NCBI GenBank assembly: GCA_964476585.1
Contig: CAYZBF010000001.1
Coordinates: 1-64,000, forward strand
Direction of reading: 5' to 3'
Source of the DNA: CAYZBF01 sp964476585
Lineage (GTDB): Bacteria; Hydrothermota; UBA3072
DNA: 64,000 nucleotides
A program made the position numbers and the translations under genes. This document shows positions 35,979-43,895 of this stretch, piece after piece. Numbering within the stretch: position 1 is the first letter of the stretch; every line of letters starts with the position of its first letter. Below the pieces are notes generated by a model. The model was not told the DNA's origin and did not search any database. It saw only the letters and a program-made list of their open reading frames with translations.

Positions 35979-36083
35979 TTACCCTGCGGGTTTGTGTTTA
36001 TTTTGTTTGGTAAATTTGGAATCATCGTTTGGAATACTGTTTAAGTTTTCTGCAAAACCGAAAAGAATTATAAAAAACAACAT
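35979..36083 (-). CDS. Possible 34-residue leader peptide
   Basis: Minus-strand ATG at 36083 lies 7 bases after TTAGGAG, a good ribosome site, within the leader of the promoter at 36112-36140. It encodes MLFFIILFGFAENLNSIPND and 14 further mostly polar residues, and stops at 35979, 13 bases before the ATG of the giant secreted protein. A hydrophobic start followed by a polar tail could be a tiny secreted peptide or a translational leader. Its length is short enough to be chance, so the call rests on the ribosome site and position. Confidence 0.35.
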   Translation of the reverse strand: MLFFIILFGFAENLNSIPNDDSKFTKQNKHKPAG

Positions 36084-36111
36084 AATACATCTCCTAAGAA
36101 CTATTCTTAAT

Positions 36112-36140
36112 ATTATATTAAAATCTCCTCAATAAGTCAA
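36112..36140 (-). promoter_or_regulatory. Promoter of the giant secreted protein gene
   Basis: Minus strand TTGACT (36140-36135), exact 17-base spacer, perfect TATAAT (36117-36112). The predicted start near 36105 gives a ~140-nt leader. It is back-to-back with the plus-strand promoter at 36159-36187, with the two -35 boxes only 18 bases apart. Confidence 0.8.
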
Positions 36141-36158
36141 GGATATGCAAAGCGTGTC

Positions 36159-36187
36159 TTGACTTATAAAAAAAATAGGATTATACT
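36159..36187 (+). promoter_or_regulatory. Promoter of the LpoB-like lipoprotein operon
   Basis: TTGACT (36159-36164), 17-base A-rich spacer, TATACT (36182-36187). The predicted start near 36194 leaves a short leader with AAGGAGGTATT before the ATG at 36210. Confidence 0.78.
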
Positions 36188-36209
36188 TACTCTAAAATAA
36201 GGAGGTATT

Positions 36210-36809
36210 ATGCGTTATGTCACACTACTCATTTTAGCTGGGCTTGTGATTCTTTCTGGTTGTGCCACTGGAAGGACTGTAAAGAGAATACCAACAACCG
36301 AAGTAACTGACCTCTCGGGAAAATGGAATGATACCGATGCAAGACTTATATCCGAAGAAATGATAAAGGATATGCTTTCACGTCCCTGGCTTACGAACTT
36401 TCACAAAGAAAAGGGTAAGAACCCTACAGTAATCGTTGGAACTGTAAGGAATATGAGCAGTGAACATGTCAATATGGAATTATTCACAACAGATATGGAA
36501 AGAGAGCTTATAAACTCCGGCCAGGTCCAGTTTGTGGCCTCAAAAATAGAACGTGAAGAGATTAGAGAGGAAAGAAAAGACCAACAGATGTATGCATCAA
36601 TAGAAACTGCAAAACGCCTGGGGGAAGAGGTTGGTGCTGACTTCGTTCTTATCGGAACATTTAAATCAGTAGAAGATGTATTAGAAGGAAAAAAGGTAGT
36701 CCTCTATTCAGTCGACCTTGAACTCATAGACGTTGAAAAAAATCTCAAGGTCTGGATTGGTAATAAGAAGATAAAGAAATTTATTGAGCAGGCTGGATAT
36801 AAGTGGTAA
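36210..36809 (+). CDS. LpoB-like lipoprotein (penicillin-binding-protein activator family)
   Basis: 199 residues. Lipobox LVILSGC with lipidated Cys near residue 19. The body fits the LpoB/YcfM family: TDLSGKWNDTDARLISEEMI, VIVGTVRNMSSEHVNMELFTTDMERELINSG, then GADFVLIGTFKS and YSVDLELIDVEKNLKVW. In E. coli LpoB reaches from the outer membrane to activate PBP1b. In other phyla such proteins sit, as here, beside a COG3014-like TPR lipoprotein and an LPP20-like lipoprotein, and that role is not demonstrated there. First gene of a three-gene operon with a strong promoter; ribosome site AAGGAGGTATT. Confidence 0.85.
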   Translation: MRYVTLLILAGLVILSGCATGRTVKRIPTTEVTDLSGKWNDTDARLISEEMIKDMLSRPWLTNFHKEKGKNPTVIVGTVRNMSSEHVNMELFTTDMERELINSGQVQFVASKIEREEIREERKDQQMYASIETAKRLGEEVGADFVLIGTFKSVEDVLEGKKVVLYSVDLELIDVEKNLKVWIGNKKIKKFIEQAGYKW

Positions 36810-38179
36810 GAGGCACCAGCAAAAACTCACCTCTCGTAGTCCCCTTACTCCTTCTCCTAGCTTCATGTGCATCACTCCAAACTCAGGTGGGCCATTACGA
36901 AGATATTACCAATGACTTCACCAACCGTAATTACAAAAAAGCAGTAGTCGAGATAGAGAAAGCCAGAGAAGAAGGTAAATACAAAAAGAAGGATAGGGTC
37001 CTTTTTTATCTTGATATGGGTATTGCCCTTCATAATGCAGGGGAATACGAAAAGAGTAATAAATATCTTACCTACGCAGAACAGGCGATAGAGGAGAATT
37101 TCACAAAAAGTATATCTACCTTAGTCACCTCAATGATACTCAATGACAATGTCCTTGACTATCCTGGAGAGGACTATGAGGACATATTCATAAATATTTT
37201 AATGGCGTTAAACTACATCCATCAAAATAACCCTGAAGATGCCATGGTTGAAGTGAGAAGGGTTGACGTCAAATTATCAAAACTCGAAAGTAAATATAAA
37301 GGAATGGCCGATAGACTTAGCAAAACTAAAGAGAATGTTAAATTTACTCCCGGTCAAACCGACCTTCGATGTTCAGCCCTGGGGAGCTATATCAGTATGC
37401 TCTCTTATATCCATCTCGGCAAACTGGATGATGCCAGGATTGACAGAGTTAGGGTGGAGAAAGTAACCCCGGTAAAACTGAAATCCTTTCTTAATGAAGT
37501 GCTTGAAACTCCAAGCGGGGGAAAGGTCTCCCTTTATCCTATCTGTTTTACAGGGAAAAGTCCTGTAAAGAATCCGCTGGAACTATCCCTTGACCTCAAT
37601 CCAGATCTAAAATTAGGTAGAATAAGAATACCGGGTGAAGAGAAGCCAACCCTTTTCTTTGGATACAATGGAGAAGAAGACCTTCACTTCAAGTTTACCG
37701 TCCCAACGATAAAAGACAGGGAATCAAGAATAGACAGGATAAGAATACTTGTTAATGGTAAATGTGTAGGAGAGATGTATCATCTCGAAGTTTTTAGTAA
37801 TGTGGCAAGGAAGGCCTTTGAGGTCAAAAAACCCATTATATATCTACGAGCGGGACTCAGAACCTTCCTCAAATCAATGCTGGATAAGAAAGCAACGGAT
37901 GAAATCGATAAAAAGACAGAGGACAAAAAACTCCTCGGGGCTGTCTTAAAATTCTTTGTAGATGTGGCAACCGATGTTACAGAGAGTGCAGACCTTAGAT
38001 GCTGGAGGACTATGCCAGGGAATGCATATGTCGGGAGGATTGACTTACCTCCGGGCACCTATGATATCACATTCGAATATCTAAACGATAGGAAAAAAGT
38101 GATAGATAGAGAGTTAAAGAAAGGGGTAGAGGTAAGAAAGGGTGGATTAAACCTGATTGAGGGGGTGTCGTATCAATGA
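36803..38179 (+). CDS. TPR-containing lipoprotein of the LpoB cluster (COG3014-like)
   Basis: 458 residues from a GTG at 36803, which overlaps the LpoB-like stop by 7 bases. It is the only start that includes the signal (SPLVVPLLLLLASC, lipobox LLASC). TPR-like helices occupy ~30-200 (ALHNAGEYEKSNKYLTYAEQAI, ALNYIHQNNPEDAMVEVRRV, SMLSYIHLGKLDDARIDRVR). A beta-rich C-terminal part follows (PICFTGKSPVKNPL, DRIRILVNGKCVGEM, ending PGTYDITFEYLNDRKKV). This combination is typical of the uncharacterised lipoprotein found next to lpoB in Bacteroidetes-like and spirochaete genomes. Likely outer-membrane anchored in the periplasm and involved in envelope maintenance (inference). Confidence 0.75.
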   Translation: MVRGTSKNSPLVVPLLLLLASCASLQTQVGHYEDITNDFTNRNYKKAVVEIEKAREEGKYKKKDRVLFYLDMGIALHNAGEYEKSNKYLTYAEQAIEENFTKSISTLVTSMILNDNVLDYPGEDYEDIFINILMALNYIHQNNPEDAMVEVRRVDVKLSKLESKYKGMADRLSKTKENVKFTPGQTDLRCSALGSYISMLSYIHLGKLDDARIDRVRVEKVTPVKLKSFLNEVLETPSGGKVSLYPICFTGKSPVKNPLELSLDLNPDLKLGRIRIPGEEKPTLFFGYNGEEDLHFKFTVPTIKDRESRIDRIRILVNGKCVGEMYHLEVFSNVARKAFEVKKPIIYLRAGLRTFLKSMLDKKATDEIDKKTEDKKLLGAVLKFFVDVATDVTESADLRCWRTMPGNAYVGRIDLPPGTYDITFEYLNDRKKVIDRELKKGVEVRKGGLNLIEGVSYQ

Positions 38180-39225
38180 CAAATAAAAGTTTCCATTCGA
38201 TGAAAAATCTCTTGGAATTAAAAGCACTCTTAGTATTATTGCTATTCGGATGTGCCTCGGCAAAAGCAGAAAAAGGACTTCCCGAATGGATTAAAAATCC
38301 CAATTTTAGGTATCATGATGCACTCTATCTCACAGCAGTTGGGAGTGGTAGTTCAAGAGAAGAAGCAAAAAGAGATGCTATTTCATCACTCTCTAACATC
38401 TTCTCAGTAGATGTTTCTTTTGATAGAAGAATTATTGAGGCATACACTGAATCAAGGAAAGGAAGGGATATTGATGTTGCTCATTCCATCAATCTCCTCA
38501 CCAGGAGTGCTCTAAAAAGCGAAAACAGATTGATCAACCTAAGAGAAGGTGAGACATTCTTTGATGATAAAACAGGAACATTCTATATGCTTGTCTTCAT
38601 TAATCGCGCTGAAACAGAACCACTATACCTGGATGAAATAAAGAAGAATGACGAGATAACGGAAGAATACTATTATTTAGCCCAGGGTACAGATAATAAA
38701 TTAGAAAAATTCATATATCTAAAAAAAGCCTTACAGGTAGCTTCCATAAATGAAGGGCTCTGTCAGGTCCATCGTATAATATCAAATATGGATGATACTC
38801 CTGCCCCATCTATCTCGAAACAAAAACTAAATATAGAGATCTCTGAACTCTCCCAGAGGATAATCACGAATATCAAAGTTACAGGAGCATATCCAGAAGA
38901 ACTTTCAGGATTCCTGCGTGAGGTAATCCAGGAGACCGGTTTCACTACAGGCAGGGAAAGTGCGGATCTCATCATAAAAGCTAATCTCAAGATAGAACCC
39001 ATTGACCTGCCAAGGAAGGAGGAATTCGTTCGCTGGAGACTCCTTATAGATGTTTATAATGAAATGACAGGGACCACTATGGAAACTTACACAAAGGAAG
39101 GACGTGAGGGGCATGTGAGTCTTGAAGCCGCAAGGAGTAGGGCTCTTAGAACGGTGCGAGAGACGATAATGAATGAATTTTATATTGAATTTAACAATTT
39201 TCTAAACAGGTCATTGGGTGAGTAG
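38176..39225 (+). CDS. LPP20-like lipoprotein
   Basis: 349 residues, ATGA overlap (4 bases) with the previous gene. Lipobox LLLFGC (Cys ~25). Residues ~32-150 carry the LPP20 pattern: LPEWIKNPNFRYHDALYLTAVGSGSSREEAKRDAISSLSNIF, with the characteristic Gly-Ser-Gly-x-Ser-x-x-x-Ala-x-x-x-Ala core at ~54-66 and FINRAETEPLY at its end. The C-terminal half (~205-340) is a second alpha/beta domain of unknown type. Third gene of the lipoprotein trio; the three overlapping genes are probably made as a set and act together at the outer membrane. Confidence 0.78.
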   Translation: MTNKSFHSMKNLLELKALLVLLLFGCASAKAEKGLPEWIKNPNFRYHDALYLTAVGSGSSREEAKRDAISSLSNIFSVDVSFDRRIIEAYTESRKGRDIDVAHSINLLTRSALKSENRLINLREGETFFDDKTGTFYMLVFINRAETEPLYLDEIKKNDEITEEYYYLAQGTDNKLEKFIYLKKALQVASINEGLCQVHRIISNMDDTPAPSISKQKLNIEISELSQRIITNIKVTGAYPEELSGFLREVIQETGFTTGRESADLIIKANLKIEPIDLPRKEEFVRWRLLIDVYNEMTGTTMETYTKEGREGHVSLEAARSRALRTVRETIMNEFYIEFNNFLNRSLGE

Positions 39226-39244
39226 GCAAAGAAATCAATCTAAA

Positions 39245-39250
39245 TATAAT
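39245..39250 (+). promoter_or_regulatory. -10 box (TATAAT) before the M14 peptidase gene
   Basis: A perfect TATAAT ends 7 bases before the ATG at 39258 and no Shine-Dalgarno sequence lies between them, consistent with a leaderless transcript. No good -35 box is found at 16-18 bases, so the promoter would be weak or activator-dependent. Confidence 0.4.
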
Positions 39251-39257
39251 CTTCTGA

Positions 39258-40934
39258 ATGAAAAATGAGCCTCGTCTGGTCATCTTTATAATAAAACGTC
39301 TTATCTTTCTTTTATTCACGATATCCGTCATTTTATCTGCAAGTACAGGGCCTACACAGAGGGTTACCACTTTCAGGATTCAGTTTGAGATAATGAAACA
39401 CAGCGAAGTATATGAAATCCAAAAAATGGGTATTTGTGTAGAAGAATTACGTAATAACTGGGTAATTGCTAGAGTAAACGAAGAAGAAATTAGATTGTTG
39501 AGAGCAAAGGGGTATAAACCTGAAAGATTTATAGAACCACCCATTCGAACGGATGGATATCATTCGTATGAAAATATGATAGCAAAACTGGATTCCCTTG
39601 TAAGTCAATATCCAAACATCACAAAGAAATTCTCAATAGGACAATCATTAGAGGGAAGAGAACTCGTATGTCTAAAGATATCGGATAATCCAGAAGTAAA
39701 TGAAGCTGAGCCGGAGACTCGATTCATAGGCATCATACATGGGAATGAACCAATAGGATGTGAACTACTGTTATATCTTGCTGATACACTCACATCGAGT
39801 TACAACAACAATGGGTATTTATCCGAACTGGTAGATAACAGAGAAATATTCATCCTTCCTATGATTAATTCAGATGGAAGAGAAGTAGGCTCCCGGTATA
39901 ACGCTAACGGCGAAGACCTAAATCGAGACTTTCCCGTTCCTGATAGTTCCATTGGGGGCGATAATAACTGGGAATACGAGCCGGAGACCATTGCACTAAT
40001 CAACTGGTCAGACACAATGAATTTTGTCCTATCCACCACATTCCATAGCGGAGCAAGGGTAGTAAACTACCAGTGGGATTATACACATGAAATTCCCCCT
40101 TTCCATTCACTTATAAGAGAAATATCAAAAGGTTATGCGCTCAGGAATGATTCAATGTTTAATTCTCCCGTTCCCTCGTATGCTGATAGTGGGGTGATAC
40201 GGGGGTCTGAGTGGTATGTAATATCTGGCTCATTGCAGGACTGGTCCTATCATTATACGGATTGTATTGATCTCACTATAGAACTCAACCCGGAGAAATG
40301 GCCTGATTCAACGGAACTTCCAGACCTCTGGCGCCAGAATAGAAATTCAATTCTTTATCTTATCGAAAAAGCAGGGACAGGGGTTGGTGGAATTGTATCC
40401 GATGGAGAAACTGGAGAGCCTCTTTACGCAACCGTTCTGGTTTCCGGTTTTGATAAGGGAATAAAAACCGATCCTGATATTGGAGATTACCATAGGTTGC
40501 TTGGAACAGGAATCTATGACCTTACATTCATAGCCAAGGATTACTGCACATTGACCGTAAATAATTTAGAGATCCAGGGGGATTCACTTCTCAACCTCAA
40601 TGTTGAACTCACACTAGCTGGAACCACGGCAATAGAAGAGCCAACAATTCTATCCATAAGTGCACCAACAATAATAATCCCTCAATCTTTCAGTGTAACA
40701 CTGGGTATTCCCGAAACTGATTTTTATACCCTTTCAATCTTTGATAAGGTAGGAAGAAAGATAAGAAATATTTTTAAAGATAGACTATATCAAGTGGGCT
40801 TCTATGATGAACCAATATCAATAGAGTCAATCCCTGAAGGTATATATTTCCTCTACCTGGATTCCCCAAGTAAAAATGGTATAACAAGAAAGATATTAAT
40901 TTTAAGCTTTGTCACAAGGTTGTATGATGAGTAG
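39258..40934 (+). CDS. Secreted M14 zinc carboxypeptidase with regulatory-like and sorting domains
   Basis: 558 residues. Membrane-targeting segment ~8-29, a propeptide-like region to ~95, then the catalytic domain: zinc ligands His161 and Glu164 (IHGNEPIG), Arg223 (DLNRDFP), third ligand His263 (TTFHSG) and catalytic Glu342 (LTIELNPEKWP). A transthyretin-like CarboxypepD_reg domain follows at ~375-455 (GGIVSDGETGEPLYATVLVSG), then the sorting domain (LSIFDKVGRKIRNI, GIYFLYLD, TRKILIL). This is the architecture of the CPD/N-E subfamily. The normal ending RKILIL is followed by nine extra residues, the last seven coded by the repeat element at 40910-41280, which supplies the stop codon. No ribosome site. 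Confidence 0.88.
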   Translation: MKNEPRLVIFIIKRLIFLLFTISVILSASTGPTQRVTTFRIQFEIMKHSEVYEIQKMGICVEELRNNWVIARVNEEEIRLLRAKGYKPERFIEPPIRTDGYHSYENMIAKLDSLVSQYPNITKKFSIGQSLEGRELVCLKISDNPEVNEAEPETRFIGIIHGNEPIGCELLLYLADTLTSSYNNNGYLSELVDNREIFILPMINSDGREVGSRYNANGEDLNRDFPVPDSSIGGDNNWEYEPETIALINWSDTMNFVLSTTFHSGARVVNYQWDYTHEIPPFHSLIREISKGYALRNDSMFNSPVPSYADSGVIRGSEWYVISGSLQDWSYHYTDCIDLTIELNPEKWPDSTELPDLWRQNRNSILYLIEKAGTGVGGIVSDGETGEPLYATVLVSGFDKGIKTDPDIGDYHRLLGTGIYDLTFIAKDYCTLTVNNLEIQGDSLLNLNVELTLAGTTAIEEPTILSISAPTIIIPQSFSVTLGIPETDFYTLSIFDKVGRKIRNIFKDRLYQVGFYDEPISIESIPEGIYFLYLDSPSKNGITRKILILSFVTRLYDE

Positions 40935-41280
40935 TTTAATAAAAAGTTGTTTTATGCTCGGTAATGTTATTCAGAAATCGCAGTCGATTTCCCCTGCTCG
41001 CCCCGTGAAATACTTCAGAGGAGTAATATGCATATTATTTCATGGGGCGAGGAAATCGCTGCTCCCGCTCTCACTCCTGCCCCATGGAATAGAAGAATAT
41101 CTTGAAAGTTTATCTATTCCACGGGGTGAACTCTTTATGATTTCCAAAGGAAATCATAAATCCATGCCCGCTCAAGTTCCGAGAGGGTTTCTGAATACCA
41201 TCACCTCGCATTTATCCCAGAAATTAATTGGCAAATGTATTAAATTTCTAAATAAAGATAAATCATATAACTTTGGGACA
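40910..41280 (+). repeat. Hairpin-rich repeat element, copy B
   Basis: A 371-bp element with 12-bp terminal inverted repeats TGTCACAAGGTT (40910-40921) and AACTTTGGGACA (41269-41280), 10 of 12 paired. Inside: hairpin with arms GCGATTTCCCC / GAGGAAATCGC and CTCGCCCCGTGAAATA / TATTTCATGGGGCGAG; GCTCCCGCTCTCACTCC; a second long hairpin (CCCCATGGAATAG against CTATTCCACGGGG); a 12-bp perfect stem TTTATGATTTCC / GGAAATCATAAA with AAA loop (41134-41160); then CCATGCCCGC. It fills most of the gap 40935-41328. The 128-codon frame over it is not credible. Confidence 0.8.
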
Positions 41281-41328
41281 CCGCCTAATTTTTAATTAAT
41301 GAATTTCTTATATGGAAAATAGAGCAAT

Positions 41329-42189
41329 ATGAACTGGTTTTTAGTAGCTTTGGGAACTGCTTTTTTATGGGGTAATTCAGCGGTTTTAGCTAAGATTGGA
41401 ACAGTTAGACTCTCTCCAAGACGGATGATCCTTACCGTTGGTGTTACTTTCTTCATATTCTATTTGATTATATGGAGATTTTTAGGGTCACCTTTTCCCC
41501 GGGGTAACTACCTCTTCCCACTTTTCTCTGAAGGTTGTGCTGCAATTGCTTTTATATTCTACTATAAAGCCCTGAAAGAAGGACCTGTTTCTCTCGTAAC
41601 ACCTATAACCTCTTCGTCGATCATTATCAGTGTCTTGATCGGTGTGTTTATCTTCAAAAATCCAATCACCAACATCCAGATTGCAACTATTTGTTCAATT
41701 ACTGCGGGTATCATACTTTTAACAATAAAGGATTTCCGGTTTAACAAAGGCAGGTGGGTTATCCCAGCATTAAGCGCTATGATAGGATGGGGAATCTGGG
41801 GCGGATTCAGCGGAATAGCCGTCAGGATAGTAAAACCGATAAACATAAATCTTTTCTTTTCATTTATCACACTTCCAATCTGGATACCTTATTACCTGAT
41901 TACCGGTCGGGGAAAGGGGCAAACAGAAAATAGGGCTACAACTGCCACCGAACCCCCTCCAAAAGATTTTCTCTTTGCAGTGGGAAGCGCAATAGTAAGC
42001 GGCACAGGTTCTCTACTCTTCTATATTGCAGTAAATCTCTCCCATGTAAGTCTTGTAATCCCTGTATCAAATCTCCATCCATTGATATCAATAATATACG
42101 ACATTTGTAACCACAACTATCCCAAGTTCCACCAGTGGATAGGGATAATCCTTATATTAACGGGCTTATTTTTTATACAAGGAGGATAG
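41329..42189 (+). CDS. EamA/DMT-family membrane transporter
   Basis: 286 residues with ten predicted membrane helices in two repeats. LVALGTAFLWGNSAVLAKIG opens the first half and PALSAMIGWGIWGGFSGIAVR the second; FYYKALKEGPVSLVTPITSSS and FYIAVNLSHVSLVIPVSNLHP are the matched EamA signature positions. Such permeases usually export or import amino acids, nucleotides or other small metabolites. The substrate is not predictable. No clear ribosome site. The stop is immediately followed by the amidohydrolase start, so the two form an operon and may handle related compounds. Confidence 0.88.
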   Translation: MNWFLVALGTAFLWGNSAVLAKIGTVRLSPRRMILTVGVTFFIFYLIIWRFLGSPFPRGNYLFPLFSEGCAAIAFIFYYKALKEGPVSLVTPITSSSIIISVLIGVFIFKNPITNIQIATICSITAGIILLTIKDFRFNKGRWVIPALSAMIGWGIWGGFSGIAVRIVKPININLFFSFITLPIWIPYYLITGRGKGQTENRATTATEPPPKDFLFAVGSAIVSGTGSLLFYIAVNLSHVSLVIPVSNLHPLISIIYDICNHNYPKFHQWIGIILILTGLFFIQGG

Positions 42190-43584
42190 ATGTTAAAGAT
42201 CAATGATATTTATATGGAGGATGGGGTCATTACCTCACCCGGGAAACCAGAGAGGGAATTCTCATTTCCGAAGAAAGAAATCTATCCCGGTTTCTGTGAC
42301 TCTCATACACATTTCATTCAGCTTGGATTGAAAAATAACCAATTAATTCTATCAGAGGTAAAATCAAAAAAAGAACTATATGAAAGATTGAATGAGTATT
42401 TAAAGAAGAAAGATACAAAGGAAATTATCATGGCTCTGGACTGGGATGAAAGTGAGTGGGAAGAGAAGTTATTTCCGACGAAAGAAGAATTAAATAAAAT
42501 ATCGAAAGACCGTCCAATAATACTAAGAAGGGTGTGCGGACACATAGCAATAGTAAATGATTCTGCGCTTTCCCGAATACCTAAAGGGTGGGAAAGAATA
42601 GACCACGGGAAAGGAATACTTGAAGAGGATGTAGTCCTTAAGCTTAATGAAATATTCCCTCCATCTACGGAAGAGATAAGGAAGGCAGCCTTTCTCGCAC
42701 AAAGCGAACTTATAAAACTCGGAATTACCTCAATCCATGATATAGTGATTCCAGAGTACTTTAAAGCATATCAAGCTCTTGAAAGGGTAGGAGAAATAAA
42801 ACTATCTTTCTATTGCTTCATAGTAGAAAACTATATCAATGAAATGAAAGACCTGTCCTCCAGTGAGAAAATAAAACTTGCTGGCATTAAGGTATTTACT
42901 GATGGCTCAATAGGAGCAAGAACAGCTGCACTTAATAAATTCTCCTATACCTCGGGGAGTAAGGGTTTGTCACTGATGCGTAAAGAACAGTTAGAAAAAC
43001 TAATTGAGTATTCGAATAATAATGGCTACCAACTAGCAATACATGCTATAGGTGATAATGCCATACAGACAGTGCTTGACGCGATGAATAAAAATCCCAA
43101 AAACAATCCGGCAAGGCATCGTATAGAACATTTCGAACTTGCAAGCAACAAACAGATCAAAGAGGCAATAGAAAAAAACATCCTCCTTTCAATGCAACCT
43201 AACTTTCTTAAATGGTCAAAACGCGGAGGATTATATGAAAAGGCACTGGGAAAAGATTACCCAGATAATAATAGACTGTCAATCATCCTAAGAGAAGGGG
43301 GGACAGTTGCCTTCGGTTCTGACGGCATGCCTTATGGTCCTCTCTTTGGGATAAAGGAAGCTACAGAAGCCCCATTCCCTTCGCAGAGGATAGAAAAAGA
43401 GAAAGCGATCAAAGCATACACTGAGGGAGGAGCCTACGCTTCCTTCATGGAAAAAGAGATAGGAAAGATTGAGAAAGGTATGAGAGCTGATTTAGTAGTA
43501 GTGGATGAAGAAGGAATTTATATGACGATAATTGACGGAAAAATTGAATATTGTAGAAAAAGTGAAAAGAATATATCCAGTTGA
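42190..43584 (+). CDS. Metal-dependent amidohydrolase (amidohydrolase-3 / YtcJ-like)
   Basis: 464 residues. HTHF metal motif (CDSHTHFIQLG, ~35), KVFTDGSIGARTA (~230), LAIHAIGDNAIQT (~280), RIEHFELAS (~305) and GSDGMPYGPL with the catalytic Asp (~375) match the amidohydrolase-3 group, which hydrolyses C-N bonds of amides or cyclic ureides. ADLVVVD near the end is the usual beta-sandwich return. Substrate unknown. ATG 42190 is directly after the EamA stop, with AAGGAGGATAG serving as ribosome site and containing that stop. Confidence 0.87.
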   Translation: MLKINDIYMEDGVITSPGKPEREFSFPKKEIYPGFCDSHTHFIQLGLKNNQLILSEVKSKKELYERLNEYLKKKDTKEIIMALDWDESEWEEKLFPTKEELNKISKDRPIILRRVCGHIAIVNDSALSRIPKGWERIDHGKGILEEDVVLKLNEIFPPSTEEIRKAAFLAQSELIKLGITSIHDIVIPEYFKAYQALERVGEIKLSFYCFIVENYINEMKDLSSSEKIKLAGIKVFTDGSIGARTAALNKFSYTSGSKGLSLMRKEQLEKLIEYSNNNGYQLAIHAIGDNAIQTVLDAMNKNPKNNPARHRIEHFELASNKQIKEAIEKNILLSMQPNFLKWSKRGGLYEKALGKDYPDNNRLSIILREGGTVAFGSDGMPYGPLFGIKEATEAPFPSQRIEKEKAIKAYTEGGAYASFMEKEIGKIEKGMRADLVVVDEEGIYMTIIDGKIEYCRKSEKNISS

Positions 43585-43895
43585 CTTTTCGTGTATCTAT
43601 CAAAAAATCAAAAAAATTTTCCCCTTGAATTATTATGGATTTTGATAATATATTATAAGGGAATCACTGTAATCTGTTAAGAACATTAAAGAGTTATTGA
43701 GAGAAGTCAATTATAAATAATAGCCATAAAGACACACGAAAAGGAGTAATGCGTAAATGAGTTCAAGGGTACATGAGAGGATACAGCAAGGAGGAAATGA
43801 TTAAAAAATATAAAGATTTAGAAGACCTATACACCCATTCACTCGTTTCTCTATAAATTCTGTTTCTCTGTGGCAAAATAATAAGGGGAGGGAGT
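43585..43895 (+). other. Leader region of the ribonucleotide reductase gene with short frames
   Basis: 311 bases without a confident gene. TTGAAT near 43625 with A/T-rich TATATT/TATTAT sequences 16-18 bases later is a plausible promoter. Three short frames with ribosome-site-like GGAG appear: one at 43751, MSSRVHERIQQGGND at 43758-43805, and MRGYSKEEMIKKYKDLEDLY (27 residues in all) at 43773-43856. The last resembles the start of four-helix-bundle (S23/IVP) proteins and may be a decayed remnant. CTCTGTGGC phrases occur near 43870. I see no cobalamin riboswitch core or repeated NrdR box. Confidence 0.4.

Noticed and set aside
40909..41295. 128-codon open frame downstream of the M14 peptidase
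   Set aside because: It lies almost entirely within repeat element B, has no ribosome site and reads through inverted repeats; composition is not protein-like.
43585..43895. Cobalamin riboswitch upstream of the B12-dependent reductase
   Set aside because: I could not find a B12-box-like core or a stable multi-helix layout in this A/T-rich leader.
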